Shown here one piece after another: positions 48,730-58,500 of a stretch of 64,000 nucleotides of DNA (positions are counted from its first letter, which is position 1; every line of letters starts with the position of its first letter). The translations under genes and the position numbers were made by a program. Location: positions 362,358-426,357 of the forward strand of contig CAVSRB010000007.1 of the NCBI GenBank assembly GCA_963730305.1, written 5' to 3'. The notes under the pieces are model-generated. The model searched no databases. It saw only the letters and a program-made list of their open reading frames with translations, and was not told where the DNA came from. The stretch comes from CAMYMQ01 sp963730305 (GTDB lineage Bacteria; Pseudomonadota; Alphaproteobacteria; Bin65).

Positions 48730-49353
48730 ATGCCCGACAGTCACCTCGAAGCCCACGCCCCGGCGGCCCGGACGTCCGGCCTGACCCCGGTGATGCTGAA
48801 CCACGCCGCCTGGGTCACCCACGACGTCGCCGCGACCACGGAATTCTACACCAAGGTCATGGGCATGGAGCTGGCCAGCACCATCTTCGACGACAAGGTG
48901 CCGTCGACCGGCGACCAGTTCCCCTATTTCCACATCTTCTTCCGCATGCAGGACGGCTCGACCATCGCCTTCTTCGAGGCGCCGGGCCTGCCGCCCAAGG
49001 CCAAGTCGACCCACCCGGCCTACGACGTGTTCGACCATTTCGCGATGCAGGGCGCCGACGCCGACGAGGTCCGGCGCTGGTACGACTGGTTGACGCAGAA
49101 CGGTCTCGACGTGATCGGCCCGGTCGACCACAAGGGCCAGTTCCTCAGCATCTATTTCCACGACCCCAACGGCATCCGCCTCGAGATCACCGCGCCGCTG
49201 GTCGACGACTGGAACGCCCACACCAAGCAGGGGTACGAAGACCTGGAGAAGTGGCTCGCGACCAAGGAGAAGGCCAAGGCCGAAGGCCGCGACGTCAGCG
49301 AGGCCCTGGTCGAGCTGATCCGCGAGGAGCGCAAGCGCTACGGCGACGATTAG
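48730..49353 (+). CDS. VOC-family protein (extradiol dioxygenase-like)
   Basis: 207 residues. Metal-ligand positions: His in LNHAAWVTHD, His in FDHFAMQ and Glu in IRLEITAP. A charged C-terminal helix follows (residues ~165-207). Similar in length and motif order to the VOC protein at 29977. Probably a metal-dependent enzyme of aromatic catabolism; the substrate is unknown. Followed by an intergenic repeat. Confidence 0.86.
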   Translation: MPDSHLEAHAPAARTSGLTPVMLNHAAWVTHDVAATTEFYTKVMGMELASTIFDDKVPSTGDQFPYFHIFFRMQDGSTIAFFEAPGLPPKAKSTHPAYDVFDHFAMQGADADEVRRWYDWLTQNGLDVIGPVDHKGQFLSIYFHDPNGIRLEITAPLVDDWNAHTKQGYEDLEKWLATKEKAKAEGRDVSEALVELIREERKRYGDD

Positions 49354-49380
49354 CCTTCGCGGCGTCGGGGCGGAGCCTGC

Positions 49381-49497
49381 CATCCCATCCTTCGAGACGG
49401 CCGCTTTGCGGCCTCCTCGGGATGAAGGCATCGGCCGACCTTGAGCACCACCTTCATCCTGAGGAGCGCCGGTAGGCGCGTCTCGAAGGATGGGATG
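49381..49497. repeat. 117-bp palindromic intergenic repeat
   Basis: Perfect 19-bp terminal inverted repeats (CATCCCATCCTTCGAGACG and its complement) enclose inner inverted segments CTCC/TCCTGAGGAG and ATGAAGG/CCTTCAT. The whole element can fold as a long cruciform. Elements with TTCGAGACG ends are common between genes in alphaproteobacteria. It separates the VOC gene from the convergent alcohol dehydrogenase gene and contains no ORF of its own. Confidence 0.88.
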
Positions 49498-49511
49498 ACG
49501 GCCGCCGTCTC

Positions 49512-50666
49512 CTACAGCGCCGCCTCGTAGATCCGCATGGCGTCGTCGTAGGTGACCTCGCGCGGGTTGTTGACCAGCAGCCGGGTCTGCTTCATCGCGT
49601 CCTCCGCCAGCATCGGCAGGTGGTTGTGCGAGATGCCGACGTCGTTGAGCTTCGACGCGATCGCGAGCTCGGCGATCAGCGCCTCGATCGACCCGATCAG
49701 CGCGTCGGTCATGGCCTCGGCCGAGCCGTGCTTGATCTTGGGATCGATCAGCGGCGCCAGCTCGGCGTAGAAGCGCGCCGCGTCCGGCTTGTTGAAGCGC
49801 AGCACGTGGGGCATGACCAGCGAGTTGGACAGGCCGTGCGGCACGTGGAAGTGGCCGCCGATCGGATAGGCGAGCGCGTGGACGGCGGCGACCGGCGAAT
49901 TGGCGAAGGCCATGCCGGCCAGGCAGGCGCCGAGCAGCATGGCGGCGCGCGCGTCGCGGTCGTCGGGCGTCTTGCACGCGGTGCGGATGTTGCCGGCGAG
50001 CAGGGTCAGCGCCTCGCGGGCGAGCGCGTCGGAGATCGGGTTCTTCTTGTGCTTGCTGGTATAGGCCTCGATCGCGTGGACCATGGCGTCGATCCCGGTC
50101 GCCGCGGTCACCGGCGCGGGCAGGCCCAGGGTCAGGTCGGCGTCGAGCAGCGCGACGTCGCCGAAGAGCTGGGGCGAGACCACGCCCATCTTGTCGGCGC
50201 CGGACAGGGTGACCACCGCGATCGGCGTCACCTCCGAGCCGGTGCCCGCCGTGGTCGGCACCTGGATCAGCGGCAGGCGGTCGCCCTCGCACATGCCGAT
50301 CCCGTAGATGTCCTGGAGCGCCTGGTCGGCGACCAACAGGAAAGCGGCGAGCTTGGCGACGTCCATCGACGAGCCGCCGCCGAAGCCGACCACGCCATCG
50401 ACCTTGTGCTTCCGCCCGGTGTCGACCGCGGCCTCGACGACATTTTCGGGCGGATCGGCGACCACGCCGTCGAACACCGATACCGCGATCTTCGCGGCCT
50501 TGAGGCTGTCGAGCGCGCCGTCGAGCAAGCCGAGCTCGCGCACGCCCGCATCGGTGACCACCAGCAGCCGTTCGATGCCGAGGCCGGCGGCGATCTCGCC
50601 CAGGCGGGCGGACGCGCCGGGTTCGGAGACGATCTCGCGCGCCGTGCGGAAATTCAGGGTCGACAT
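49512..50666 (-). CDS. Iron-containing alcohol dehydrogenase
   Basis: 384 residues. The NAD-binding GFGGGSSMDVAK and the metal ligands in ATGIDAMVHAIEAYTS and GGHFHVPHGLSNSLVMPHVL (three His) are present. The group III Fe-ADH family reduces aldehydes or oxidises alcohols. ATG 50666 is chosen because GGGAGGAATAC precedes it. It is divergent from the acyl-CoA synthetase gene at 50901. Substrate unknown. Confidence 0.92.
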   Translation of the reverse strand: MSTLNFRTAREIVSEPGASARLGEIAAGLGIERLLVVTDAGVRELGLLDGALDSLKAAKIAVSVFDGVVADPPENVVEAAVDTGRKHKVDGVVGFGGGSSMDVAKLAAFLLVADQALQDIYGIGMCEGDRLPLIQVPTTAGTGSEVTPIAVVTLSGADKMGVVSPQLFGDVALLDADLTLGLPAPVTAATGIDAMVHAIEAYTSKHKKNPISDALAREALTLLAGNIRTACKTPDDRDARAAMLLGACLAGMAFANSPVAAVHALAYPIGGHFHVPHGLSNSLVMPHVLRFNKPDAARFYAELAPLIDPKIKHGSAEAMTDALIGSIEALIAELAIASKLNDVGISHNHLPMLAEDAMKQTRLLVNNPREVTYDDAMRIYEAAL

Positions 50667-50900
50667 GTATTCCTCCCAACGGCCTGGGTGGCCGTCTGTT
50701 CGTGAAGCCGGTCTTGGGCGACCGATCTTTGGTTGAGCCGGGTCGGGCACGGCCCGCGCGGCGCGGGTCCGATTCACACCCGGCCGCGGGTGCGGGTCAA
50801 CCTCCTAGTCGGCGAAGATGGCAGGAATACGCATCCGGCCTTTCCTCCCGGTCCCGGCGGAAATAGTCTCCCGCATTCCGACGACCCAGGGGAGATCCGC

Positions 50901-52440
50901 ATGCTCACCGGAGACATGCTCCGCCGCGCCGCCCGGCGCTTTCCGGACAAGCCCGCCATCCTGTGGCAAGGCGCCGAGTTGACCTACCGCGACTTCAACG
51001 CCCGCGCCAATGCGCTGGCCCATGCCCTGCTCGCGCTGGGCCTGCCCAAGGCGGCCAAGGTCGGCATCATCAGCCGCAACCGGCCGGAATACGGCACCGC
51101 CTTCTTCGGCGTCGCCAAGACCGGATACGTGCTGGTCAACGTCTCCGTCCTCTACGCGCCGGAGGAACTGTCCTTCGTCCTCGACAAGGCCGACGTCGAG
51201 GTGCTGATCTTCGAGGACCTGTTCGCCGACAAGGTCGCCGCCGTGCGCGACGGCCTGCCCAAGATCAAGCACCTGGTCACCATCGGCGAGCCGGCGCTGG
51301 GCGCGCCGACCTTCGAGGAGTTCATCGCCGGCCAGCCGACCGGCGAGCCCGACGTCTCCCTCGACGAGGACGATCCCTTCTGCATGACCTATACCGGCGG
51401 CACCACCGGCCGGCCCAAGGGCGTGCTCGCCACCCACCGCGCCCGCGCGATCACCGCCCACACGGTGATGGTCGAGGAGGCGATCGACGAGCGCGACATC
51501 GTCGGCATCGTCACGCCGATGTTCCACGTCGCCGCGCTCAACATCATGTTCCAGCCCGCGGTGCTGGCCGGGGCGACGGTGACCATGCTGTCCAAGTGGG
51601 ACGTCGACGACTTCCGCGAGATGGCCCGCGCCACGAAGATGACCGCCAACTTCTTCGTGCCGACCCAGGCGTCGATGGTGGTCCAGGACCCGAACTTCGA
51701 TGCCGCACGCCTACAAGACCTGGCGCAAGGCGAGCTTCGCCGGCGCGCCGATGCCCGACTGGGTCCAGGTCGAGCTGGGCCGGAAGCTGCCCGAGCTGCG
51801 CCTGACCCAGATCTACGGCCAGTCGGAGATGGGCGTGATCTGCGTGCTGCGCTACTGGAAACTGGCCGACAAGCTCGGCGCGGTCGGCCGCGAGGCCTAC
51901 AACGTCGACATCGACGTGGTGAACCCCGACGGCACCCCGGTGAAACCGGGCGAGATCGGCGAGGTCGTCTCCCGCGGCGAGAACCTGATGACGGAATATT
52001 ACCGCGAGCCCGAGCAGACCGCGGGCTTCTTCAAGCACGGCGACGGCTGGGGCTGGTCGGGCGACATGGCGACCATCGACGACGAGGGCTACGTCACCCT
52101 GGTCGACCGGTCGAAGGAGATGCTGATCTCCGGCGGCGAGAACATCTATCCGAGCGAGATCGAGAAGGTGATCTACGACCTCGAGGCGGTTTCCGAATGC
52201 GCGGTGTTCGGCATCCCCGACGACAAGTGGGGCGAGGTGCCGGCCGCCTATATCGCGGTCAAGGCCGGCGCCACGCTGACCGAGCAGGCGGTGGTCGACC
52301 ACTGCGCCGCCCACCTCGCCCGCTTCAAGCGGCCCCGGCTGGTCAAGTTCGTCGACGACTTCCCCAAGACGCCGATCGGCAAGATCCAGAAGACCGTGCT
52401 GAAGGAGCCCTATTGGGAGGGCAGGGCCAAGCAGATCTGA
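50901..52440 (+). pseudogene. AMP-dependent acyl-CoA synthetase (single-base frameshift)
   Basis: 512 residues after removing one base near 51711. The ATP-binding motif TYTGGTTGRPKG lies near residue 165; the second part begins TWRKASFAGAPMPDW and has QIYGQSEMG, GWGWSGDMATID, SKEMLISGGENIYPSEIE and the C-terminal PKTPIGKIQK with the acylation lysine. Class I adenylate-forming enzyme for a fatty or aromatic acid. GGGGAGATCCGC precedes the ATG. All motifs survive on both sides of the break, so sequence error is likely. Confidence 0.87.
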
Positions 52441-52546
52441 GCCGGTTCGCGCCCCCCGGTCGGCCGGGCCGGAGCGCGCCGAAAAAGTGATCGGCGCCGG
52501 CCCAAAACAAGGAGCGGTTGCACACGAATTGCATTAAGCTCCGGTA

Positions 52547-53452
52547 ATGCACGCGTTGTCCGCACCGGTCCGCTTCGGCGCCTGGATGGTCGTCTCCTGC
52601 ATCTGCTTCGGTGCGATCGTGGGTATCGTGCGCTATCTCGCCGAGAACCACGGCATGAACGTGTGGGTTATCGCGTTCTGGCGGAACCTCTTGTTCATGG
52701 TCGTGTTCCTGCCCTGGTTCCTGCGCGTCGGGGCGCGGGCGGCGCTGAAGTCGCCCCATCACGGCAAGATGATCTGGCGCGCCTTCCTGATGAACGCGTC
52801 GTCGACGGCGATGTATTTCGCCGTCGCCCTGATGCCGGTCGCCGACGCGACGGCGCTGACCTTCACGACGCCGCTGTTCTGCGTGATCCTGGCGATGATC
52901 TTCCTGCGCGAGCGGGTCGGCCCGCGCCGCCTGATCGGCCTGGCCGTCGGCATGGTCGGGGTGGTCATCGTGCTGCGGCCCGGCGTGGCGGTGTTCGATC
53001 CGGCAGCGGGCCTGCCGCTGCTGTCGGCGCTGTGCTTCGGCGGCGTCCTGATCATCGGCCGCATGCTTGCCGCCCACGAGAGCCCGGAGAAGATCGCCGC
53101 CTTCGTCGGCCTCTACTCGATCCCGATCTCGCTGGTCCCGGCCCTGCTCGTCTGGCAGTGGCCGACGGGCACGAGCTGGCTGTGGCTGCTGGCGCTGGGC
53201 GCGGCCGCGGCGCTCAACATCTACGCCCTGTCGCGGGGCTTGCGCATCGGCGAGGCGTCGCAGACCGTGCCGTGGGACTTCGTCCGCCTGCCCGTCGTCG
53301 CGCTGGTCGGCTTCTTCTGGTTCGCGCAGACCCCGGCGGTGTGGACCTGGATCGGCGCCGCGGTGATCTTCTCGAGCGTGTTGTTCGTGACCTGGCGCGA
53401 GGCGCGGGTCGCCGCCCGCGCCCGCATGGCGGCCTCGACGGCGGCCGAATAG
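52547..53452 (+). CDS. DMT/EamA-family transporter
   Basis: 301 residues, ten helices in two EamA repeats; the first ends near FCVILAMIFLRERVGPRRLIG and the C-terminus is charged (REARVAARARMAAS). Third DMT protein in the window. Exporter of unknown substrate. It overlaps no neighbour and converges with the Hsp20 gene. Confidence 0.88.
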   Translation: MHALSAPVRFGAWMVVSCICFGAIVGIVRYLAENHGMNVWVIAFWRNLLFMVVFLPWFLRVGARAALKSPHHGKMIWRAFLMNASSTAMYFAVALMPVADATALTFTTPLFCVILAMIFLRERVGPRRLIGLAVGMVGVVIVLRPGVAVFDPAAGLPLLSALCFGGVLIIGRMLAAHESPEKIAAFVGLYSIPISLVPALLVWQWPTGTSWLWLLALGAAAALNIYALSRGLRIGEASQTVPWDFVRLPVVALVGFFWFAQTPAVWTWIGAAVIFSSVLFVTWREARVAARARMAASTAAE

Positions 53453-53477
53453 CGCGCCGCTACCTGACCCGGCGGCG

Positions 53478-53972
53478 CTACTTGCCTGATTTCGCCGTCT
53501 TCGGCGCCTTGGCCGGCTTCGCCTTCTTGGCGCCGCCGTCCGCCGTCTTGATCTTGATCTTCTTCTCCGGCCGCTCGTCGACCGGCAGCCGCGGGATGCG
53601 GATGGTCAGGACGCCCTCGTCGCTCGACGCCGTGATGCCGTCGACGTCGGCGTCGGACGGCAGCCGGAAGGCGCGCTGGAAGGCGCCGTAGCTGCGCTCC
53701 GAGAAATAGTAGCTGCGGCCCTTCTCCTCCCGCTCCGAGCGCTTCTCGCCCTTGATCGAGAGGATGCCGTCGGCCACCGCGATGTCGATGTCCTCGACCT
53801 TGACGCCGGGCAGCTCGACGGAGACCTCGTAGGCGTCCGCGACCTCCGACGCCTCGGCACTGGGCGAGACGAACTCCATGATCTGGCGGCCGACCTGCTT
53901 GATCGGCTCGAGGATGTCGGACCAGAAGTGACCTTCGGTCCCGGTCTTGATGTCTACCGCGCGCTGGACCAT
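53478..53972 (-). CDS. Hsp20/alpha-crystallin family small heat-shock protein
   Basis: About 164 residues. The alpha-crystallin domain spans residues ~35-135, with VSVELPGVKVEDIDI, GERSYG-type loop (SERSYGAFQRAF) and the closing EGVLTIRIPRLP. The C-terminal tail is Lys/Ala-rich (KKAKPAKAPK). ATP-independent holdase for unfolded proteins. ATG 53972 is preferred (GGGGAG upstream); ATG 54002 would add 10 residues. No HrcA or sigma-32 site was identified. Confidence 0.9.
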   Translation of the reverse strand: MVQRAVDIKTGTEGHFWSDILEPIKQVGRQIMEFVSPSAEASEVADAYEVSVELPGVKVEDIDIAVADGILSIKGEKRSEREEKGRSYYFSERSYGAFQRAFRLPSDADVDGITASSDEGVLTIRIPRLPVDERPEKKIKIKTADGGAKKAKPAKAPKTAKSGK

Positions 53973-54070
53973 CGCCCACGCTCCCCGTCCTGGTGAATCC
54001 ACGTCCTAGGATTGGGTATGGCAGGCAAGGGTTTCAAGTCCGCGGCCGGGGCGACCGCGCGCGGTCGCCG

Positions 54071-54508
54071 CTACTGATCGTAGTGTCCCGGCGCGATGTC
54101 GACGTCGCGCCGCGCGGTGACGATCGAGATCAGCATGCCGGCCAGCGTGTCGATGAACGCCATCACCATCAGCAGGAAGAAGGTCGTCGTCGCGAAGCCG
54201 GGCACCAGCAGGAACAGCAGCAGCGCCGCGACGAAGGCGACCATCGAGAGGGCGTGGTTGCCCATCGAGACCCGGCTGGTGCCGGCCGATTTCAGGCTTT
54301 CGATGCCGAGCGCGAGCAGGCCGGCGAGGACGAACAGGTCGCCGGTGGAGAGCTGCCAGGTCGCCCCCGACGGCAGGCCGACCCCGAACAGCGGATCGGT
54401 CATGAATTTGGTCGTGGTCACGTCCGGCGCGTTGAAGACGCCGCCGAACAGGGTGAACAGCGCATAGACGGCCATGACGAAGCCGATATAGGGGATGAGG
54501 CGGAGCAT
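54071..54508 (-). CDS. Four-helix membrane protein of unknown function
   Basis: 145 residues with four predicted helices (GFVMAVYALFTLFGG, LFVLAGLLALGIES, ALSMVAFVAALLLFLLV, TFFLLMVMAFIDTLAG). No recognised family. ATG 54508 begins MLRLIPYIGF, a normal membrane-protein start; the longer frame has no support. It is divergent from the first diguanylate cyclase and shares its upstream region with a CtrA-type site. Confidence 0.75.
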   Translation of the reverse strand: MLRLIPYIGFVMAVYALFTLFGGVFNAPDVTTTKFMTDPLFGVGLPSGATWQLSTGDLFVLAGLLALGIESLKSAGTSRVSMGNHALSMVAFVAALLLFLLVPGFATTTFFLLMVMAFIDTLAGMLISIVTARRDVDIAPGHYDQ

Positions 54509-54634
54509 GACGGATCCCTGGCTCGAGGTGGGCGCGGCGGTGTTGCGACCATAGGCCAGGAGGCGGGTTCCGGCCAGTACCGCCGCCGCCACCGCGGTGC
54601 GGGACCGGATCGCGGGCCACGACCGGTGCGTGCA

Positions 54635-54649
54635 TTAACGCGGCCTTAA
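54635..54649. promoter_or_regulatory. CtrA-type binding site upstream of the first diguanylate cyclase
   Basis: Exact TTAA-N7-TTAA (TTAACGCGGCCTTAA), the full consensus for the cell-cycle regulator CtrA of alphaproteobacteria, 103 bp before the start at 54752. The same element with similar flanks (GGCCTTAAG, TGCGCTT downstream) recurs at 56439. Confidence 0.72.
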
Positions 54650-54751
54650 GCCCGTTCTGCGCTTACTGCTGGGTTACCACGAGAGCGGGCCCCTCCCCGT
54701 CGGCGCGAGGTGCGGCCCGCCTCGATCACGCATCAGGAGCGGCGCGCGGTC

Positions 54752-56398
54752 ATGCGACCGATCGACTGGAGCAAGCCGGAACCGACGTCGAGCGGCACGA
54801 CCGTCGTTCGCGAGCAGGCCCGCATCATCGCGGCCAACCCGGCCGCGACCGCGGCCGTCAGCGTCCTGGCCGCGGTCATGGCCGGCGGCGCGCTGCTGAC
54901 CAGCATCGTCCCGGCCTGGCTGGTCGGCGCGTGGTTCGCCGCGGTGGTCCTGGTCGCGCTCTACGACCTGCGGGTCGTCTCCCGCTATTCCGAGGATATG
55001 GACGCCGAGACCTGCGGCGAATGGCTCGTCCACAACATGGGCAGCTCGGTGGCGGTCGGCGTCACCTGGGGCAGCCTCGGCTGGTTCCTCTTCTTCGAAC
55101 CGGGCGCGGCCTACGCAACGCTCATCGTCATGACCCTGATCGGCGTCGCCGGCGCCGCCGCTACCCTGTCGGGCATCGACGCTCGGCTGGCGATGGCCAC
55201 GTTCGTCCCGGCGCTGTTGCCCCTGGCCGTCCACTACGCCTTTCACGGCACCATTGTCGGCGCCGCCATGGCGGTGTCGGTCACGGCATACGCGGTCCTG
55301 CTGTACGCCGCCGTGCGGTCCCGCGAGCGGTCCCTCCATCAGCTGGTCGCGCTGCACGCGCAGAGCCGCGACCTGGCCGACCAGCTTCGCATCGTCGCCG
55401 ACTATTCCTACGCCTGGGAAGCCTGGCTGTCCGAGGACGGCAAGCTGCTGTGGGTGAACCCCTCGGTCGAGCAGGTCACCGGCTACACGCCCGAGGAATG
55501 CCGCCGCATGCCCGACTATCCGATGCCGATCGTCCACCCCGACGACCGCGACGCGGTCTCCGCGGTGATCGGCGGCACGCAGCGGGTGAAGTCCAAGGGG
55601 CATTCCCAGTCCCGGATCGTCTGCAAGGACGGCACGGTCCGCTGGATCGTCGCCGAGTGGCAGCCGGCGCGGGACGGCGACGGCAACCCGGCCGGGGTCC
55701 GGGTCAGCGTCCGCGACATCACCGAGACCGTCGAGCTCCAGCAGGAGCTGACGCGCCAGGCCAGCACGGACCCGCTGACCGGCGTGATGAACCGCCGCCG
55801 CTTCCTGGAGGTGTGCGAGGGCGAGATGTACCGCGCCGCCCGCTTCGGCCGACCGATCGCGCTGGCCATGTTCGACCTCGATTTCTTCAAGCGCATCAAC
55901 GACGCCCACGGCCACGCGGTCGGCGACCAGTGCCTGCGCGCCTTCGTCGGCGCGGTCCGGGCGAACATCCGCCAGACCGACACGCTGGCCCGCTTCGGCG
56001 GCGAGGAGTTCACCCTGCTGATGCCGGAAACCGGGCTGGAGGCCGCACGGGCCCTGTGCGAGCGACTGCGCGAGGCCGTCGCCCGCGCGACCGTGGCCAC
56101 CGCCGCCGAGACGCTCGGCCTGACCGTCAGCGTCGGCGTCACCGTGTGCGACCTCGGCGAGACATCGATCGACCCGGCGTTGGCGCGGGCCGACGCCGCC
56201 CTCTACGCGGCCAAGAACAAGGGCCGCAACCGGGTCGAGGTCGCGACGCCGCCGACATCGCTGGCCGGCGCCGGGCCCGATGCCCGGGCCGCCGACGACG
56301 CCGAACCGGCGAAGCACGGCCCCGCCGGCGCGGGCGGCAAGCGCGCCGCCACGAAGGCGGACGGTCGCCAACGCCGGGCCCGCGCGGGCGCAGCCTAG
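54752..56398 (+). CDS. Diguanylate cyclase with membrane sensor, PAS and GGDEF domains (copy 1)
   Basis: 548 residues. Five to six N-terminal helices (~45-190), a PAS domain (~225-335, WVNPSVEQVTGYTPEEC and HPDDRDAV), then a GGDEF domain (~345-510). The active-site motif is GGEEF and the inhibitory I-site RQTD lies five residues before it, so feedback by c-di-GMP is expected. It makes the second messenger c-di-GMP at the inner membrane. A close paralogue follows in tandem. Confidence 0.92.
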   Translation: MRPIDWSKPEPTSSGTTVVREQARIIAANPAATAAVSVLAAVMAGGALLTSIVPAWLVGAWFAAVVLVALYDLRVVSRYSEDMDAETCGEWLVHNMGSSVAVGVTWGSLGWFLFFEPGAAYATLIVMTLIGVAGAAATLSGIDARLAMATFVPALLPLAVHYAFHGTIVGAAMAVSVTAYAVLLYAAVRSRERSLHQLVALHAQSRDLADQLRIVADYSYAWEAWLSEDGKLLWVNPSVEQVTGYTPEECRRMPDYPMPIVHPDDRDAVSAVIGGTQRVKSKGHSQSRIVCKDGTVRWIVAEWQPARDGDGNPAGVRVSVRDITETVELQQELTRQASTDPLTGVMNRRRFLEVCEGEMYRAARFGRPIALAMFDLDFFKRINDAHGHAVGDQCLRAFVGAVRANIRQTDTLARFGGEEFTLLMPETGLEAARALCERLREAVARATVATAAETLGLTVSVGVTVCDLGETSIDPALARADAALYAAKNKGRNRVEVATPPTSLAGAGPDARAADDAEPAKHGPAGAGGKRAATKADGRQRRARAGAA

Positions 56399-56438
56399 CG
56401 GTCCGCCCCGGCCCGCGGACGACGGCCGGAATCTTGCG

Positions 56439-56453
56439 TTAACCAGGCCTTAA
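56439..56453. promoter_or_regulatory. CtrA-type binding site upstream of the second diguanylate cyclase
   Basis: Exact TTAA-N7-TTAA (TTAACCAGGCCTTAA), 160 bp before the start at 56613 and 41 bp after the stop of copy 1. Its recurrence in front of both paralogues argues that the regulatory region was duplicated with the gene. Confidence 0.72.
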
Positions 56454-56612
56454 GATCGCGTGCGCTTTGGTGCCCAGTCGTGAAGTGTGTCAATCCGGCG
56501 GGAACTCCGTCCGACGGCGGAACGAACCGCGCCGGGCCGTAGCGCACGAACGCCACTGGGCCCAAGGCAACTGGGACGGCCAAGGCAACTAGGGCCAACG
56601 CAACTGGGGCCA

Positions 56613-58370
56613 ATGTATTCGATCGACTTCGAGCCGGGACGTGCCGCGGACGAACGCATGACGGTATGCGGCGAACAGGCGCGCCTGCTCACCAACAGCA
56701 CGCGGACGGGCGTGGCGACCAATCTGGTCGCCGGCGGCTTCGCGGCGGGCGCGATGTTCGACAGCACGGTCCCCTGGCCCTACGTCGCAGCCTGGTTCGC
56801 GCTGCTGAGCGCGACGGTCGTCTATCGGATCTGGGTCGCGTCGCAGTGCAATCCCGACGGCGATCCCAAGGCCTGTCGGGACTGGCTCGCCCGGTTCTCC
56901 GGCGCCACGACCCTGATGGGCCTGGCCTGGGGGCTGCTGGGCATCGCGTTCTTCCTCGATATCGGGCACCTGTCCGAAGCGCTGATCGTCACCTGCCTGA
57001 TCGGCGTCGCCGGCGCGGCGACGGCGAGCTTCGGCGTCCACACCCGCGCCGCGATGGGCTTCTGCGTTCCGGCGCTGGCGCCGATGGCGATCTACTACGG
57101 CTTCTATGCGCTCAACGGGTCGATCACCGGCATCGCCCTGACGGTGCTGCCGGTGATCTATCTGGGCCTGCTGCACGGCGTCGCGCGGCTCCGCGAAGCG
57201 TCGGTGCGCGCGGCGGTCGCGCAATGGGAACGGTCGCACGCCCTCGCCGAACAGCTCCGCATCGTCGCGGACTATTCCTACGCCTGGGAAAACTGGTTCA
57301 CCGACGACGGCAAGCTGTTGTGGGTCAATCCCTCGGTCGAGCACGTCACGGGCTATACCCCCGACGAGTGCCTGCGCATGAAGGACTACCCGATGCCGAT
57401 CATCCATCCCGACGATCGGGACCGGCTCGCCGGCATGATCGAGGAGACCCGGCGTACCGGCTCGAACGGCAAGATCGAAAACCGGATCGTGCGCAAGGAC
57501 GGCGCGGTGCGCTGGACCGCGGCCGACTGGCAGCCGGCGCGCGATTCCCAAGGCAATCCTTCGGGCATGCGGGTCAGCGTCCGCGACATCACCGACAATG
57601 TCGAGCTGCGCCGCGAGCTGGAACGCCAGGCGAGCACGGACCCGCTGACCGGCCTGATGAACCGGCGCCGCTTCCTGGAGGTGTGCGAGGGCGAGATCTA
57701 CCGCGCCGCGCGGTTCGGCCGCCCGGTCGCGCTGGCCATGTTCGACCTCGACTATTTCAAGCGCATCAACGACACCCACGGCCACGCGGTCGGCGACCTG
57801 TGCCTGCGCGCCTTCGTCGGCGCGATCCAGGCGAACGTCCGCCAGACCGACACCCTGGCCCGCTTCGGCGGCGAGGAGTTCACGCTGCTGATGCCGGAGA
57901 CGGACCTCGATGCGGCGACCGCCCTGTGCGACCGGCTGCGCGCGGCGGTCGCGCGGGCGACCGTGACGACGACCCGGACCAGCATCACCTTCACCGTCAG
58001 CGTCGGCGTGACCGCGTGCGACCCGCACGAGACGTCGATCGACCCCGCCCTGGCGCGGGCCGACACGGCGCTCTACGCCGCCAAGAACAAGGGCCGCAAC
58101 CAGGTGCGCAATTGCGCCGCCGCGGTTCGCCTTCGGCGACTCGGCGCGGACCGGCAGGCCGACGACACGCCGCCGTCGCGCTTCGGTGGCGAGCGCGGAC
58201 GTCGACGCGGACGTCGACGCCGCCTGACCGCGGCCCGCCCGGCCGCGCCGCCTTGCGCGGCCGCCGCACCCTCACCATCCAGCCGTCGTCCGCCCCCGGC
58301 CCCACCCTCGGGCGTCGCGCTCGCCCCTTCGCTTCCCGCACGGGCCGGCGCGGCCCGGCGATACGCGTAG
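56613..58370 (+). CDS. Diguanylate cyclase with membrane sensor, PAS and GGDEF domains (copy 2)
   Basis: 585 residues as read; same architecture as copy 1, with a PAS domain (WVNPSVEHVTGYTPDEC), I-site RQTD and active-site GGEEF. Long stretches around the GGDEF core are identical to copy 1. The last ~85 residues are low-complexity Pro/Ala/Arg and do not match the copy 1 tail. Removing one base near 58110 would give a shorter tail ending ADVDADVDAA at 58227, so the C-terminus may be another single-base error. The enzyme domain itself is intact. Confidence 0.9.
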   Translation: MYSIDFEPGRAADERMTVCGEQARLLTNSTRTGVATNLVAGGFAAGAMFDSTVPWPYVAAWFALLSATVVYRIWVASQCNPDGDPKACRDWLARFSGATTLMGLAWGLLGIAFFLDIGHLSEALIVTCLIGVAGAATASFGVHTRAAMGFCVPALAPMAIYYGFYALNGSITGIALTVLPVIYLGLLHGVARLREASVRAAVAQWERSHALAEQLRIVADYSYAWENWFTDDGKLLWVNPSVEHVTGYTPDECLRMKDYPMPIIHPDDRDRLAGMIEETRRTGSNGKIENRIVRKDGAVRWTAADWQPARDSQGNPSGMRVSVRDITDNVELRRELERQASTDPLTGLMNRRRFLEVCEGEIYRAARFGRPVALAMFDLDYFKRINDTHGHAVGDLCLRAFVGAIQANVRQTDTLARFGGEEFTLLMPETDLDAATALCDRLRAAVARATVTTTRTSITFTVSVGVTACDPHETSIDPALARADTALYAAKNKGRNQVRNCAAAVRLRRLGADRQADDTPPSRFGGERGRRRGRRRRLTAARPAAPPCAAAAPSPSSRRPPPAPPSGVALAPSLPARAGAARRYA

Positions 58371-58500
58371 CCACATTGATTGAAACAGCAATAATTCCAT
58401 TTGAGACGAAATTTGCTATGATGCCCCCAACCGCGAGGCGGTGCGCCGCGACGGCGGCCGGCTTCGCGCAACAAGCAGACGAACGGTGGGAGGATCGGCG

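Noticed and set aside
52532..52548. TTAA-N7-TAAT before the DMT gene at 52547 as a CtrA site
   Set aside because: The second half is not TTAA and the site overlaps the start codon region; too weak to call.
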